From contig JAHBZB010000001.1 in the NCBI GenBank assembly GCA_019635635.1, forward strand, positions 558,001-622,000: a stretch of DNA of 64,000 nucleotides. Direction: 5' to 3'. Below are positions 50,166 through 59,605 of the stretch, one piece after another. The position numbers and the translations under genes are program-made. Position 1 is the stretch's first letter. Every line of letters begins with the position of its first letter. The DNA comes from Xanthobacteraceae bacterium (GTDB lineage: Bacteria; Pseudomonadota; Alphaproteobacteria; Rhizobiales; Xanthobacteraceae). Under the pieces are notes generated by a model that saw only the letters and a list, made by a program, of their open reading frames with translations, was not told where the DNA came from and did not search any database.

Positions 50166-50608
50166 GGCATCATTTTCCACTTCCCCGCGCCGCGGCCCGC
50201 GATCGCCCAGAACACGAAACCCGCGATGATCCCGGCCGCGGCAAGCCACTGCAATTCGTCGGTGATCGGCATGACCGCGCCCTTGCCCTGCAAGTGCGCG
50301 CTTGCATCGGTCATGAAATAGGCGAGCGCGCCGATTACCGCGCCGCCGAGCGCGTAATAGATCACCGAACGCAGCGAAAACATTTCCGCGATCAGGATCG
50401 CGACGAAGGCAGGCGCGAACACATAAAACGGCGTCACCAGTCCGGCCGCGCCCGCAAAGAAAAGGATCAGCAGGAAATATCCCGCGCCGCCATCGGCGTT
50501 CTGCGGAAGATCGGGCGCAACGAGGCCATAAGCGACGACGAAAGCGGCGACGAGACAGGAAACGAGGAAAGCGACGGCGATCACGATGGAGCGAAGGAAG
50601 AGCGCCAT
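50162..50608 (-). CDS. Four-helix membrane protein, paralogue of the previous gene
   Basis: 148 residues with four membrane segments (about 8-30, 42-75, 80-98 and 118-138). The core AFVAILIAEMFSLRSVIYYALGG matches the downstream paralogue. No known family recognised; a channel, scaffold or stress role cannot be distinguished. It lies seven bases downstream of rlmN and is probably transcribed with it. Confidence 0.8.
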   Translation of the reverse strand: MALFLRSIVIAVAFLVSCLVAAFVVAYGLVAPDLPQNADGGAGYFLLILFFAGAAGLVTPFYVFAPAFVAILIAEMFSLRSVIYYALGGAVIGALAYFMTDASAHLQGKGAVMPITDELQWLAAAGIIAGFVFWAIAGRGAGKWKMMP

Positions 50609-50615
50609 CGCTTTC

Positions 50616-51779
50616 TTAATCCGTCATCGCCATGGCGCGGAGCGCCATGCGCTCGCGCGCAGACAGCTTCTGGGTTTCGGACTTCAACTGGCCGCAGGCG
50701 GCGAGGATGTCGCGGCCGCGCGGCGTGCGCACCGGGCTCGCATAGCCCGCGTTGAATACGATCTCGGAGAATTTCTCGATCGTCTCCCAGTCCGAGCATT
50801 CGTACTTGGTGCCGGGCCAAGGATTGAATGGAATGAGATTGATCTTGGCGGGGATGCCTTTGAGGAGCCGCACCAGTTCGCGTGCGTCGGCGGGCTTGTC
50901 GTTCACGTCTTTCAGCATCACGTATTCGAACGTGATGCGCCGCGCATTCGAGGCGCCCGGATAGGCCCGGCAGGCGTCGAGCAGATCCTTGATCGGATAT
51001 TTCTTGTTGAGCGGCACGAGCTCGTCGCGCAGATCGTCGCGGGTCGCATGCAGCGAGATCGCGAGCATCGCGCCGACGTCGTTGCCCAGAGGCTCGATCA
51101 TCGGCACCACGCCGGAAGTCGATACCGTGATGCGGCGCTTGCCGATGGAAATGCCCTGATCGTCGGAAATGATCGCGATCGCGTTCTTCACGCCGTCGTA
51201 ATTATAAAGCGGCTCGCCCATGCCCATGAAGACGAGATTGGTAACGAGGCGCGGCGCGTCGGCTTCCGAAGCAGTACCTTCGGCGCGGGTCGCGCCGGGC
51301 CATTCTCCCAAACGGTCGCGCGCGATCATTACCTGCGCCACGATTTCGGAGGCACGCAGGTTGCGCACCAGCTTCTGCGTGCCGGTGTGGCAGAAGGAAC
51401 AGTTCAGCGTGCAGCCGACCTGGGACGATATGCAGAGCGTGCCGCGGTCGCTCTCGGGGATATAAACCGCCTCGACGTCGTGCGGTTTCTCGCCCGGCGT
51501 GTCGGCGGGGAGCCGAATGAGCCATTTGCGGGTGCCGTCGGTCGAAACCTGCTCGACCACGACTTCCGGGCGCTCGAGCGTGAAGTGCTCTGCGAGCTTC
51601 GCGCGCAGATCTTTCGAGACGTTGGTCATCGCCTCGAAGTCGCGCACGCCGCGAAAATAAATCCAGTTCCAGAGCTGCGAGACGCGCATCTTGCGCTCGC
51701 GCTCGCTTACTCCGATTTCGGCGAGTGCCTCGCCCAGTCCGGTGCGGTCGAGGCCTGCGAGAGAACGCATCACGGACAT
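50616..51779 (-). CDS. rlmN: Dual-specificity RNA methyltransferase RlmN
   Basis: 387 residues. Radical SAM cluster motif CTLNCSFC (Cys123, Cys127, Cys130) preceded by [10 protein letters not shown], the second catalytic cysteine near the end (Cys362 in AACGQLK), and [15 protein letters not shown]. It places m2A at 23S A2503 and tRNA A37. The start at 51779 overlaps the ialB stop by ten bases; a second ATG at 51770 is possible. Confidence 0.96.
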   Translation of the reverse strand: MSVMRSLAGLDRTGLGEALAEIGVSERERKMRVSQLWNWIYFRGVRDFEAMTNVSKDLRAKLAEHFTLERPEVVVEQVSTDGTRKWLIRLPADTPGEKPHDVEAVYIPESDRGTLCISSQVGCTLNCSFCHTGTQKLVRNLRASEIVAQVMIARDRLGEWPGATRAEGTASEADAPRLVTNLVFMGMGEPLYNYDGVKNAIAIISDDQGISIGKRRITVSTSGVVPMIEPLGNDVGAMLAISLHATRDDLRDELVPLNKKYPIKDLLDACRAYPGASNARRITFEYVMLKDVNDKPADARELVRLLKGIPAKINLIPFNPWPGTKYECSDWETIEKFSEIVFNAGYASPVRTPRGRDILAACGQLKSETQKLSARERMALRAMAMTD

Positions 51780-52405
51780 TCCTTCGTCACGCGCTCGAGC
51801 GCCTGCGTGAGCCCGGTCAGCGAATAGCGGTCGGTCGTGACCGCGCCTTTGGCGGGGGTGAGTTTCAGCGTGATCTCGGCGTCCTTCTTCAGCGCTTCGA
51901 GGAGTTTCGCCTCGTCGGCGGGTTCCTTGATCCAGAGGCCGTTGCCTTTGACGAACATCGGGAAGTTCATGCTCGACGCGGTCAGCACGACATCGGCGTC
52001 TTCTTTGAGCGGGAAGCCCGCCATGATGCTGATTTCGTTTTCGAGCTTGTCGGCGGGGCGCGTGGTGACGAAGAAGTAGGCGGGATCGCGCTTCACGTTC
52101 GCGGGCTGGCGCTCTTTCGGTTGCGTCAGCGCGAAGCAGGTCTTGCCGGCCCTGTTCACGTAAACGCCCCAGTCGCCGAATTGCGCGACAAGCGTCGGCG
52201 TGCCGGGCGTGGTCTTTTTCTGCTGCGCTTTCTTCTGTTCGGTCTTCTGTTCCGCTTTAGGCGCTTCCTGCTTTTTCGCAGGCGTCTTTTTCGGCGCGGC
52301 TTTTACCGGGGCTTTCTTGTTGGCGTCCTGCGCAGCGGAATGCATCGCGCCGGTCGAAACCAGAGCGGCGCCAAGCAACGCGGCAAAGACGAAACGAGCC
52401 TTCAT
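51770..52405 (-). CDS. Invasion-associated locus B (IalB) family protein
   Basis: 211 residues. A signal peptide ends MHSAAQDA; then a lysine/alanine/glutamine-rich low-complexity linker (about 25-62) and the IalB domain with [27 protein letters not shown] and an Asp/Lys-rich C-terminal part. IalB proteins are periplasmic, named from Bartonella invasion, but common in free-living Hyphomicrobiales. It is upstream of rlmN, with overlapping ends. Confidence 0.92.
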   Translation of the reverse strand: MKARFVFAALLGAALVSTGAMHSAAQDANKKAPVKAAPKKTPAKKQEAPKAEQKTEQKKAQQKKTTPGTPTLVAQFGDWGVYVNRAGKTCFALTQPKERQPANVKRDPAYFFVTTRPADKLENEISIMAGFPLKEDADVVLTASSMNFPMFVKGNGLWIKEPADEAKLLEALKKDAEITLKLTPAKGAVTTDRYSLTGLTQALERVTKECP

Positions 52406-52594
52406 TTGAATTCCTTTTTTGCCGGCGGCCGTCAAAAGCCCCCGCGACAAAATCCGCCACTAATACTAGAAATAGCCGCCTTTCGGGCTCGATGCCAAGG
52501 AAGCGATCCGGCCGGATTTCGGCGGTTTCTTAGGCAGCGACGCCGACAAAAACATGGCGCGGAGCGAGCGCCGTTCAAGGGATGGAGAGAAGCG

Positions 52595-53569
52595 ATGAAA
52601 GCGGTACTTTGCGTGCGTCACGGCGGGCCGGAAGCGCTCGAAATCCGGGACATCCCCGATCCGGTGGCCGGCAAGGGCGAAGTCGTGGTGAAGGTCGCGG
52701 CCGCATCACTCAACTTCTTCGACACGCTGATCATCCAGAACAAGTATCAGTACAAGCCCGAACTGCCGTTCTCGCCCTGCGCGGAATTTTCCGGAACGGT
52801 GGAATCGGTCGGCGAGGGCGTCTCCGGCTTCAAGCCCGGCGACCGCGTCTGCGGCAACCTGCCGACAGGTGCTGCGCGCGAGAAGATTGCGGTGCCGGCG
52901 CGCGCGCTAATCCACGTTCCGGAAGCGCTGGAACTCGAAAAGGCCGCCGGCCTCATCATCACCTACGGTACGACCATTCATGCGCTGAAGGACCGCGCGA
53001 AGCTGAAAGCAGGCGAAACGCTCGCGGTGCTCGGCGCATCGGGCGGCGTCGGCCTTGCCGCGATCGAACTCGGCAAGGTGATCGGCGCGAAAGTGATCGC
53101 GGCTGCGTCTTCGCCGGAGAAGCTCGATTTTGCGAAGAAGCACGGTGCCGACGAAGTCATCGACTATTCCAAGGAAGACCTGAAAGAGCGGCTGAAGGAA
53201 CTCACCGGCGGCAAGGGCGTCGATGTGATCTACGATCCGGTCGGCGGTCCTTATGCCGAGCCCGCGCTGCGCTCGACCGCGTGGGAAGGGCGCTATCTCG
53301 TGATCGGATTCGCAGCGGGCGACATTCCGAAGATTCCGCTGAACCTTGCGCTCCTCAAAGGCTGCGACATCGTCGGCGTATTCTGGGGCGATTACGCGCG
53401 CCGGAATCCGGAAGGAAACAAGAAGCACCTCGACGAGATCGTGAAGCTCGCCGCCGAAGGCAAGCTCTCGGCGCATCTCGACGCGCGTTACAAGTTCGAC
53501 AACGCCGTCGAAGCGTTCCACGCGATCGCGCAGCGCAAGGTGAAGGGCAAGATCGTACTCGTTCCTTGA
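52595..53569 (+). CDS. Zinc-independent quinone oxidoreductase family protein
   Basis: 324 residues of the medium-chain dehydrogenase superfamily: VVVKVAAASLNFFDTLIIQNKYQ, CAEFSGTVESVGEGV, the NADPH loop LGASGGVGLAAIELGK and VDVIYDPVGGPYAEPALR. Catalytic zinc ligands are lacking, as in Qor/QorB-type NADPH:quinone oxidoreductases; a 2-enoyl or synaptic-vesicle-like activity is also possible. GGAGAG lies before the ATG. Confidence 0.92.
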   Translation: MKAVLCVRHGGPEALEIRDIPDPVAGKGEVVVKVAAASLNFFDTLIIQNKYQYKPELPFSPCAEFSGTVESVGEGVSGFKPGDRVCGNLPTGAAREKIAVPARALIHVPEALELEKAAGLIITYGTTIHALKDRAKLKAGETLAVLGASGGVGLAAIELGKVIGAKVIAAASSPEKLDFAKKHGADEVIDYSKEDLKERLKELTGGKGVDVIYDPVGGPYAEPALRSTAWEGRYLVIGFAAGDIPKIPLNLALLKGCDIVGVFWGDYARRNPEGNKKHLDEIVKLAAEGKLSAHLDARYKFDNAVEAFHAIAQRKVKGKIVLVP

Positions 53570-53573
53570 CCTT

Positions 53574-53612
53574 GTCATTCCGGATCGCGCCTTCGGCGCG
53601 TCCGGAATGGCA
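53574..53612. terminator. Hairpin between convergent genes
   Basis: A long stem (about 17 bp, GTCATTCCGGA.CGCGCC with GGCGCG.TCCGGAATGGC) between convergent qor and DUF1232 genes. No T-run on either side, so it may be a Rho-dependent or REP-like bidirectional terminator. Confidence 0.6.
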
Positions 53613-53613
53613 G

Positions 53614-53991
53614 TCACTTCTTCACAGATTCGATATCGCGCAACGCCGCTTTCGCGGCGTCGCGATGCTCCGGCTTGATGTGCGCAGCGATCAACTGGAA
53701 GGTCGCGACCAGTACCGCGGCGTCGTCGGTGAAGCCGAGGACCGGCATCACATCGGGCACGAAGTCGAGCGGGATCACGAAATAGGCGAGTGCCGCAAGC
53801 AGCATGCCGCGCACGCGCAAGGGCGTCTGGCGGTCCATCGCGCAGTAATAAGCGGCGAGCGCATCTTCCGCGAAGGGGATTTTCGCGGCGACCGCGCGGA
53901 TTTTCGGCCAGAACTCCTCGCGCACGCGCGAGGCGTCACCCTTGCGGGCACGGAACTTCCAGAAAAAATTGCTCGCCTGAAACGCTGCCAT
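53614..53991 (-). CDS. DUF1232 (YkvA) family protein
   Basis: 125 residues. The DUF1232 core LLAALAYFVIPLDFVPDVMPVLGFTDDAAVLVATF (with the PxDxxPD hallmark) forms the central membrane hairpin. The family is a small inner-membrane helical protein of unknown role. ATG at 53991. It lies 38 bases after thpR and may be its co-transcript. Confidence 0.9.
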   Translation of the reverse strand: MAAFQASNFFWKFRARKGDASRVREEFWPKIRAVAAKIPFAEDALAAYYCAMDRQTPLRVRGMLLAALAYFVIPLDFVPDVMPVLGFTDDAAVLVATFQLIAAHIKPEHRDAAKAALRDIESVKK

Positions 53992-54029
53992 GCTCTTAGC
54001 CCCGCTGCGGCGGAACTGCCGCAAGCCAT

Positions 54030-54602
54030 TTACATGGCGTTTGCGTAGCGCTGTTCAAGACCTGCGCGGCCGCGCAGCGGGTAATCGGCCTCGACGATGT
54101 AAGGCCCGCCGCCCTGAGACGCGCGCGAGGAATAAAGTACGAAACGCGACACCGGGAAGCTGACGGAACGAAAGCCGCCGCGGGTCGAGAGATAATCCGC
54201 GACCTCGATTACGGAGGCGTCGCGAAGGCGGGCGAGCGTGACGTGCGGCGTGAAGCGGCGGCCTTCGGCGGGGAGCCCGATCCGCTGCATCATGCGCTCG
54301 TGCTCGGCCTGCAACTCGATCAAGGCCGGCGTGGGCTGCACCGAAGCGATGATCGCGCGCGGTTTCTTGCCGCCGAACTGGCCGAGGCCGGTGAGCGTCA
54401 CCTTGAACGACGGACGCTCGACAAAATCGAGGATGCCCGCGACTTCGTTCGCGGTGCGGTCGTCGATGTCGCCGATGAAGCGAAGCGTGAGGTGGTAGTT
54501 TTCCGGGTCGATCCAGCGCGCGCCGTGGATTCCGCCGCGGAGCATGGACAGCATCGTGCCGATCTCTTTCGGCACTTCGATCGCAGTAAAAAGGCGCGGC
54601 AT
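54030..54602 (-). CDS. thpR: RNA 2',3'-cyclic phosphodiesterase
   Basis: 190 residues. The two catalytic HxTx motifs, HLTL (His37) and HVTL (His120), mark the 2H phosphoesterase family; LFTAIEVPKEI and ARWIDPENYHLTLRFIGD are ThpR/LigT-type. It cleaves 2',3'-cyclic phosphate ends of RNA in vitro. It follows the SGNH hydrolase gene by six bases, so the three genes tesA-like, thpR and DUF1232 look like one operon. Confidence 0.95.
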   Translation of the reverse strand: MPRLFTAIEVPKEIGTMLSMLRGGIHGARWIDPENYHLTLRFIGDIDDRTANEVAGILDFVERPSFKVTLTGLGQFGGKKPRAIIASVQPTPALIELQAEHERMMQRIGLPAEGRRFTPHVTLARLRDASVIEVADYLSTRGGFRSVSFPVSRFVLYSSRASQGGGPYIVEADYPLRGRAGLEQRYANAM

Positions 54603-54608
54603 GACAAG

Positions 54609-55325
54609 TTACCCGCGGCGTTTTTTGACTCGCTCGATCAGCGATTCGACGCTTGGCAGTATACGCTCAACCACGAGAGATACACCCTTCGCCGTCGGGT
54701 GAATTCCGTCGTTGAGGTTGAGATCCCGCTGCCCGGCCACTCCTTCGAGGAAGAAGGGGTAAATCAGCGTGTCATATTTCTTCGCCAGTTCCGGATAAAT
54801 CGAATCGAATTTCGCGGCGTAATCAGCGCCGAGATTGGGGGCGGCGCGCATGCCGCCGAGCAGCACTTCGATTTTCCGCGCCTTTAGCCGCGTGAGCGCC
54901 TCATCCAGGCTTTTGCGGGTCAGGCCCGGGTCGATCCCGCGCAGCATGTCGTTGGCCCCGAGTGCCAAGATCACGGCGTCGGTGCCGTCGGGGATCGACC
55001 AGTCGAGGCGCGCGAGCCCGCCCGCCGCCGTGTCGCCGGACACCCCGGCATTGGCGACCGCGACATCATGGCCACGCTTTTTCAGCGCGGCTTCGAGCTG
55101 CGCCGGGAAGGCCTCCGAAGCGGTAAGCCCGAAGCCCGCGGTCAGGCTGTCGCCGAAGGCGACGATTTTGAAGGTTTGCGCCCGGAGCGGCGCTGCGAAC
55201 GACGCCACCAAGAAAGCCACAATGATTACGCCATAGAAACGGGGAGCTTTGCGCTTTCGGCTGCCCTGGCGATCCGTGGCAGAACGGTCGGCGCGAAAGC
55301 CGCGCCGAAAGAGATCAGTCCACAT
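54609..55325 (-). CDS. SGNH-family arylesterase/TesA-like hydrolase
   Basis: 238 residues. A short basic N-terminus precedes a hydrophobic signal segment (about 31-48). SGNH blocks: IVAFGDSLTAGFG with nucleophile Ser60, GVSGDTAAGGLAR, LGANDMLRG, and NDGIHPTAKG with Asp206 and His209. It is a periplasmic esterase/lysophospholipase/thioesterase like TesA. The ATG at 55325 shares the CATG with the divergent ABC gene start; a later start cannot be excluded. TesA and the divergent ABC pair are a conserved set. Confidence 0.93.
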   Translation of the reverse strand: MWTDLFRRGFRADRSATDRQGSRKRKAPRFYGVIIVAFLVASFAAPLRAQTFKIVAFGDSLTAGFGLTASEAFPAQLEAALKKRGHDVAVANAGVSGDTAAGGLARLDWSIPDGTDAVILALGANDMLRGIDPGLTRKSLDEALTRLKARKIEVLLGGMRAAPNLGADYAAKFDSIYPELAKKYDTLIYPFFLEGVAGQRDLNLNDGIHPTAKGVSLVVERILPSVESLIERVKKRRG

Positions 55326-56037
55326 GAATATCTCCACGCCGATAGCCGAACAGCCTGCAATCCGGCTCACCGATGTCGACCTGAAACTGGGGTCGGGCGC
55401 CGCGCGCGTTCATATCCTCAAGAAAGTGTCGCTCCAAATTGGCCAAGGTGAGGCGGTCGGCCTTGTCGGCCCTTCCGGCTCCGGGAAGTCGACGTTGCTC
55501 ATGGTGATGGCGGGGCTGGAGCGCGCCGACAAAGGCACGGTCGAGGTTGCGGGACAGAATCTCACCACGCTCTCCGAGGACCAGCTTGCCCGTTTTCGCG
55601 GCAACACGGTCGGGATCGTATTCCAGTCGTTCCATCTCATTCCGACCATGACGGCGCTCGAAAACGTCGCGGTACCGCTTGAGCTCGCGGGCCGCACGGA
55701 TGCCTTCGAGCGGGCGAGCCGCGAACTCGAAGGCGTGGGTTTAAGCGCGCGCATGCGCCACTATCCGGCGCAACTCTCCGGCGGCGAGCAGCAACGCGTG
55801 GCGCTTGCCCGCGCGCTGGCGCCGGAGCCCTCGATCATCTTTGCCGACGAGCCGACCGGTAATCTGGATGAAAAAACCGGCAAGGAAATCATGGACCTTC
55901 TGTTTGCCAAGCAGGCGGAGAAGGGTGCGACGCTCGTCATCGTCACTCACGACCTCACGCTCGGCAATCGCTGCGACCGCCTGATCCGCATGCGCTCGGG
56001 CGAGGCACAGCTCGACACGCCGAAGGCGCGCGCATGA
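55324..56037 (+). CDS. ABC transporter ATP-binding protein (YbbA-like)
   Basis: 237 residues. Walker A GPSGSGKST (49-57), signature LSGGEQQRVALARAL (about 156-170), Walker B IIFADEPTGNLDE; the GxVGIVFQSFHL and DEPTGNLD motifs mark the LolD/MacB/YbbA group. It drives the coupled FtsX-type permease downstream (ATGA overlap at 56034). In E. coli ybbA sits divergently from tesA, as here; function is likely export or mechanotransmission of lipids or metabolites. Confidence 0.93.
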   Translation: MNISTPIAEQPAIRLTDVDLKLGSGAARVHILKKVSLQIGQGEAVGLVGPSGSGKSTLLMVMAGLERADKGTVEVAGQNLTTLSEDQLARFRGNTVGIVFQSFHLIPTMTALENVAVPLELAGRTDAFERASRELEGVGLSARMRHYPAQLSGGEQQRVALARALAPEPSIIFADEPTGNLDEKTGKEIMDLLFAKQAEKGATLVIVTHDLTLGNRCDRLIRMRSGEAQLDTPKARA

Positions 56038-58601
56038 GCGCTATTACCGCGAGCGGCGCGTCCCCGTCGCGCATGTTCGTTTCGCTGAAACTTGCGCTGC
56101 GCGAATTGCGCGGCGGCGTGCGGGGCTTCGGCGTATTCCTCGCCTGTCTTGCGATCGGCGTGACCGCGATCGCGGGCGTCGGCTCGTTCGCGCGCGCGCT
56201 TTCCGACGGTATGCTGCGCGAGGGCGGGCGCATTCTCGGCGGTGACATTTCGTTCTCGCTGATCCATCGCCAGACCAGTCCCGCCGAGATGGATTTTCTC
56301 AAAAGCCGCGGCGCGGTTTCGGAAATCGCGAGCATGCGCGCGATGACGCGCGTCACCAACGGCGCTGCGACGCTGGTCGAACTCAAGGCGGTGGACGCGA
56401 ACTACCCGCTCGACGGCAAGATCGAACTGGATCCGAAAGTGCCGCTTCCGCGCGCGTTGCAGAAGGTCGGCAACCGCTATGGCGCGGTCGCCGAACCGAC
56501 GCTGCTTCTGCGGCTCGGCGTGACGCCCGGCGCGGAAATCAAGATCGGCGACGCGACCTTCGTCATTACCGCCTCGATCGTGAGCGAGCCCGACCGCGTC
56601 GCGGCCGGCGTCGGCTTCGGACCGCGGCTGATCGTTTCACAGGAAGGATTGCAGGCGACCGGACTGGTGCAGCCGGGCAGCCTCGTGCGCTGGAGCTACC
56701 GCGTGAAGCTCGCGGACCAGAGCGACACGTCGCTTCTCTTCACGCAGAGGCAGGCACGCGATCTGTTTCCGAACGCCGGCTGGGAAATCCGCACCCGCTC
56801 CAGCGCCTCGCCGCAGCTCGAGCGCAATGTGCGCAGGCTCGCGGAATTTCTCACCCTCGTCGGTCTGACGGCATTGCTCGTCGGCGGCGTCGGGGTCGCG
56901 AACGCGGTGATGCATTATCTGGAGCGCAAGCGCGCGGATATTGCGACCTTCAAGGCGGTCGGCGCCTCCGGCGGCACCGTGTTCTCGATCTATCTTGCAG
57001 AGATCGGAATCATCGCGCTGATCGGCATCAGCATCGGCGTCGTGCTCGGCTCCGCGATTCCCTTCGTCGTCACGCATTTCTTCGGGCGCGCGATTCCGCT
57101 GCCGCTCGCACCCGGAATCCATTTGAGCGTGATCGCGCTCTCGGCGGCTTTCGGTTTGCTGGTCGCGCTTGCGTTTGCGCTGTGGCCCTTGGGCCGCGCA
57201 CATGACGTGCCGGTGTCGGCGCTGTTTCGCGACAGCGTCGAGCAGACGCGCAGGTTTCCGCGCCCGCGTTATGTCGTGATGGTTGTCGCGGCGATCGTCG
57301 TACTTGCGGGGCTGGCGCTTCTGGTTGCAGAAAGCCGCCGCATCGCGCTGATCTATATCGTCGCGGCGGCCGCGATCTTTCTCGTGCTGCGCCTGCTCGC
57401 ATGGGGATTGATGGCGATTGCCGTAAAGTTGCCGCGGCCGCGCTCGACCGCGCTTCGGCTCGCGCTCGCGAACATCCATCGTCCGGGGGCGCTGACGCCT
57501 TCGGTTGTGCTTTCGCTCGGACTGGGGCTCGCGTTGCTTGTCACGCTTACCCTGATCGACGGCAATCTGCGGCGGCAGCTTACGCAGGCGCTGCCGAAAA
57601 GCGCGCCTAGCTTTTTCTTTGTCGATATTCCCTCGACTGATGTCGAACGCTTCAACGCTTTCGTGAAGCAGGCGGCACCCGACGCGGAACTGACCGAAGT
57701 GCCGATGCTGCGCGGGCGCATCCTGAAGGTGAAGGAAGTTCCCGCCGAACAGGTAAAGCCCAATTCCGAACAGGCCTGGGTACTGCAATCGGATCGCGGC
57801 ATCACTTACACCGAGACGCTGCCAGAAGGTTCGGTGCTGACCGAAGGCGAATGGTGGCCCAAGGATTATTCGGGACCGCCGCTGGTCTCGTTCGAGAAGC
57901 GCGCGGCGGATGGCCTCGGGCTTCGCGTCGGCGACAAGGTTTCGGTGAACGTGCTCGGCCGCACCATCGAGGCGACCATCGCAAACCTGCGCACGGTGGA
58001 GTGGGAAAGCCTCGGTATCAATTTCGTGATGCTGTTTTCGCCGAATACGTTTCGCGGGGCGCCGCATACGATTCTGGCGACGCTCGCCTATCCCGGCGGC
58101 GGCAATCAGAAAGCCGAGATCGAATTACAGCGCGCGGTGGCAAGCGAGTTTCCGGCAGTGACGGCCGTGCGCGTGAAAGAGGCGCTGGAGGCGATCAACA
58201 CGCTCGTCGCCGATATCGCGGTCGCGGTGCGGGGAGCGAGCGCGGTGACGCTGATCGCCAGCATCCTCGTGCTCGCGGGCGCGCTTGCGGCAGGACATCA
58301 CAGCCGCGTTTATGACGCCGTCATCCTGAAGACGCTTGGCGCCACGCGCGCGCGGCTCGTGTTCGCCTATGGGATCGAATACGCGATCCTCGGACTTGCG
58401 ACCGCGATCTTCGCAACCGCCGCCGGGGCGGTCGCGGCATGGTTCGTGGTCGAGAACGTGATGAATTTCCGCTTCCGGTTCGAGCCTGCCGCCGCGGGCC
58501 TTGCGGCTCTTACGGCGGTACTTCTGACGATCGGCCTCGGGCTGATCGGCACCTGGCGCGCACTCGGACAGAAGCCCGCGCCGGTGCTGCGGAATCTTTA
58601 A
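56034..58601 (+). CDS. FtsX-like ABC transporter permease (YbbP-like)
   Basis: 855 residues. About ten membrane segments arranged as two FtsX-type bundles: one near the N-terminus (about 18-40), a set around 265-420, a set around 420-490 and a C-terminal set around 730-850. A large periplasmic domain (about 45-260) lies between the first and second segments and another (about 500-730) before the last set. This is the YbbP architecture. It overlaps the ATPase gene by four bases. Confidence 0.93.
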   Translation: MSAITASGASPSRMFVSLKLALRELRGGVRGFGVFLACLAIGVTAIAGVGSFARALSDGMLREGGRILGGDISFSLIHRQTSPAEMDFLKSRGAVSEIASMRAMTRVTNGAATLVELKAVDANYPLDGKIELDPKVPLPRALQKVGNRYGAVAEPTLLLRLGVTPGAEIKIGDATFVITASIVSEPDRVAAGVGFGPRLIVSQEGLQATGLVQPGSLVRWSYRVKLADQSDTSLLFTQRQARDLFPNAGWEIRTRSSASPQLERNVRRLAEFLTLVGLTALLVGGVGVANAVMHYLERKRADIATFKAVGASGGTVFSIYLAEIGIIALIGISIGVVLGSAIPFVVTHFFGRAIPLPLAPGIHLSVIALSAAFGLLVALAFALWPLGRAHDVPVSALFRDSVEQTRRFPRPRYVVMVVAAIVVLAGLALLVAESRRIALIYIVAAAAIFLVLRLLAWGLMAIAVKLPRPRSTALRLALANIHRPGALTPSVVLSLGLGLALLVTLTLIDGNLRRQLTQALPKSAPSFFFVDIPSTDVERFNAFVKQAAPDAELTEVPMLRGRILKVKEVPAEQVKPNSEQAWVLQSDRGITYTETLPEGSVLTEGEWWPKDYSGPPLVSFEKRAADGLGLRVGDKVSVNVLGRTIEATIANLRTVEWESLGINFVMLFSPNTFRGAPHTILATLAYPGGGNQKAEIELQRAVASEFPAVTAVRVKEALEAINTLVADIAVAVRGASAVTLIASILVLAGALAAGHHSRVYDAVILKTLGATRARLVFAYGIEYAILGLATAIFATAAGAVAAWFVVENVMNFRFRFEPAAAGLAALTAVLLTIGLGLIGTWRALGQKPAPVLRNL

Positions 58602-58759
58602 AATTGGAAGCAATTCCAATCGCTTCAATCCGTCACGTAACCTTGACGTAAATTCACTTGCCGGAGGGTTGGGGCAGCCCCATATTCGATGCCGGTTTCA
58701 GGACAAGCGCCGGAAGCCGGCGCGCGATGTCCTGCTTACAAGGGAGAAAGGGACCCTCG

Positions 58760-59530
58760 ATGTCCGACCTGAACAACAATCCTGCTGCTCGTTACGGTGG
58801 CGCAGTTGCGCGTGCCGACGTCGATCAGGGCCTGCGCGCATACATGCTCGGGGTCTACAACTACATGGCGATCGGCCTTGCGATCACGGGCCTGTTCGCT
58901 CTCGGCATTTACATGCTCTCGATTTCGGGCACGCCGACGCCGTACCAGATTCGCGGCGGTCTTTACCTGACCACGCTCGGCTACACGCTGTTCGTCAGCC
59001 CGCTGAAGTGGGCGGTGATCTTCGCGCCGCTCGCGATCGTGTTCTTCATGAGCTTCCGCATCGACAAGATGAGCGTAAGCGCAGCACAGCTCACCTTCTG
59101 GATCTATGCCGCGCTGGTCGGCGTTTCGCTCGCGACGATCCTGATGGTCTATACGCACACTTCGATCGCCCGCGTGTTCTTCATCACCGCGGCGTCGTTC
59201 GGTGCGCTCAGCCTCTACGGCTACACGACGAAGCGCGATCTTTCCGGCATGGCGACGTTCCTCGTCATGGGCCTGTTCGGCGTGATCATCGCCTCGATCG
59301 TGAACATCTTCCTCGGCTCCTCGACGCTCCAGTGGATCGTTTCGATCGCCGGCCTCCTCGTGTTCGCGGGCTTCACCGCCTACGACACGCAGGACATCAA
59401 GAACATGTACGATGTGAACGACGACGGCACTGTCGCCGGGCGCAAGTCGGTGATGGGCGCGCTGCGCCTCTATCTCGACTTCCTCAACATCTTCCTGTTC
59501 CTGTTGCAGTTGCTCGGCAACCGCGAATAA
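58760..59530 (+). CDS. Bax inhibitor-1/YccA family membrane protein
   Basis: 256 residues with seven membrane segments after a short polar N-terminus (SDLNNNPAARYGGAVARADVDQGLRAY). Family motifs ILMVYTHTSIARVFFITAASFGALSLYGYTTKRDLSGMATF and FAGFTAYDTQDIKNMYD, with the di-aspartate-type residues of the BI-1 pore, are present. YccA binds and modulates FtsH in E. coli; other members leak protons or calcium. ATG at 58760. It ends with its own terminator. Confidence 0.95.
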   Translation: MSDLNNNPAARYGGAVARADVDQGLRAYMLGVYNYMAIGLAITGLFALGIYMLSISGTPTPYQIRGGLYLTTLGYTLFVSPLKWAVIFAPLAIVFFMSFRIDKMSVSAAQLTFWIYAALVGVSLATILMVYTHTSIARVFFITAASFGALSLYGYTTKRDLSGMATFLVMGLFGVIIASIVNIFLGSSTLQWIVSIAGLLVFAGFTAYDTQDIKNMYDVNDDGTVAGRKSVMGALRLYLDFLNIFLFLLQLLGNRE

Positions 59531-59553
59531 GCGGAACGGAACTGAAAAATGCG

Positions 59554-59581
59554 AAGGCCCGGCGAAAGCCGGGCCTTTTGC
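59554..59581 (+). terminator. Terminator of the Bax-inhibitor-1 gene
   Basis: Perfect 10-bp stem AAGGCCCGGC-GAAA-GCCGGGCCTT followed by TTGCTTTT, 24 bases past the stop; a textbook intrinsic terminator. Confidence 0.92.
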
Positions 59582-59605
59582 TTTTGGGGGTCGCAGCGCG
59601 CGAGC

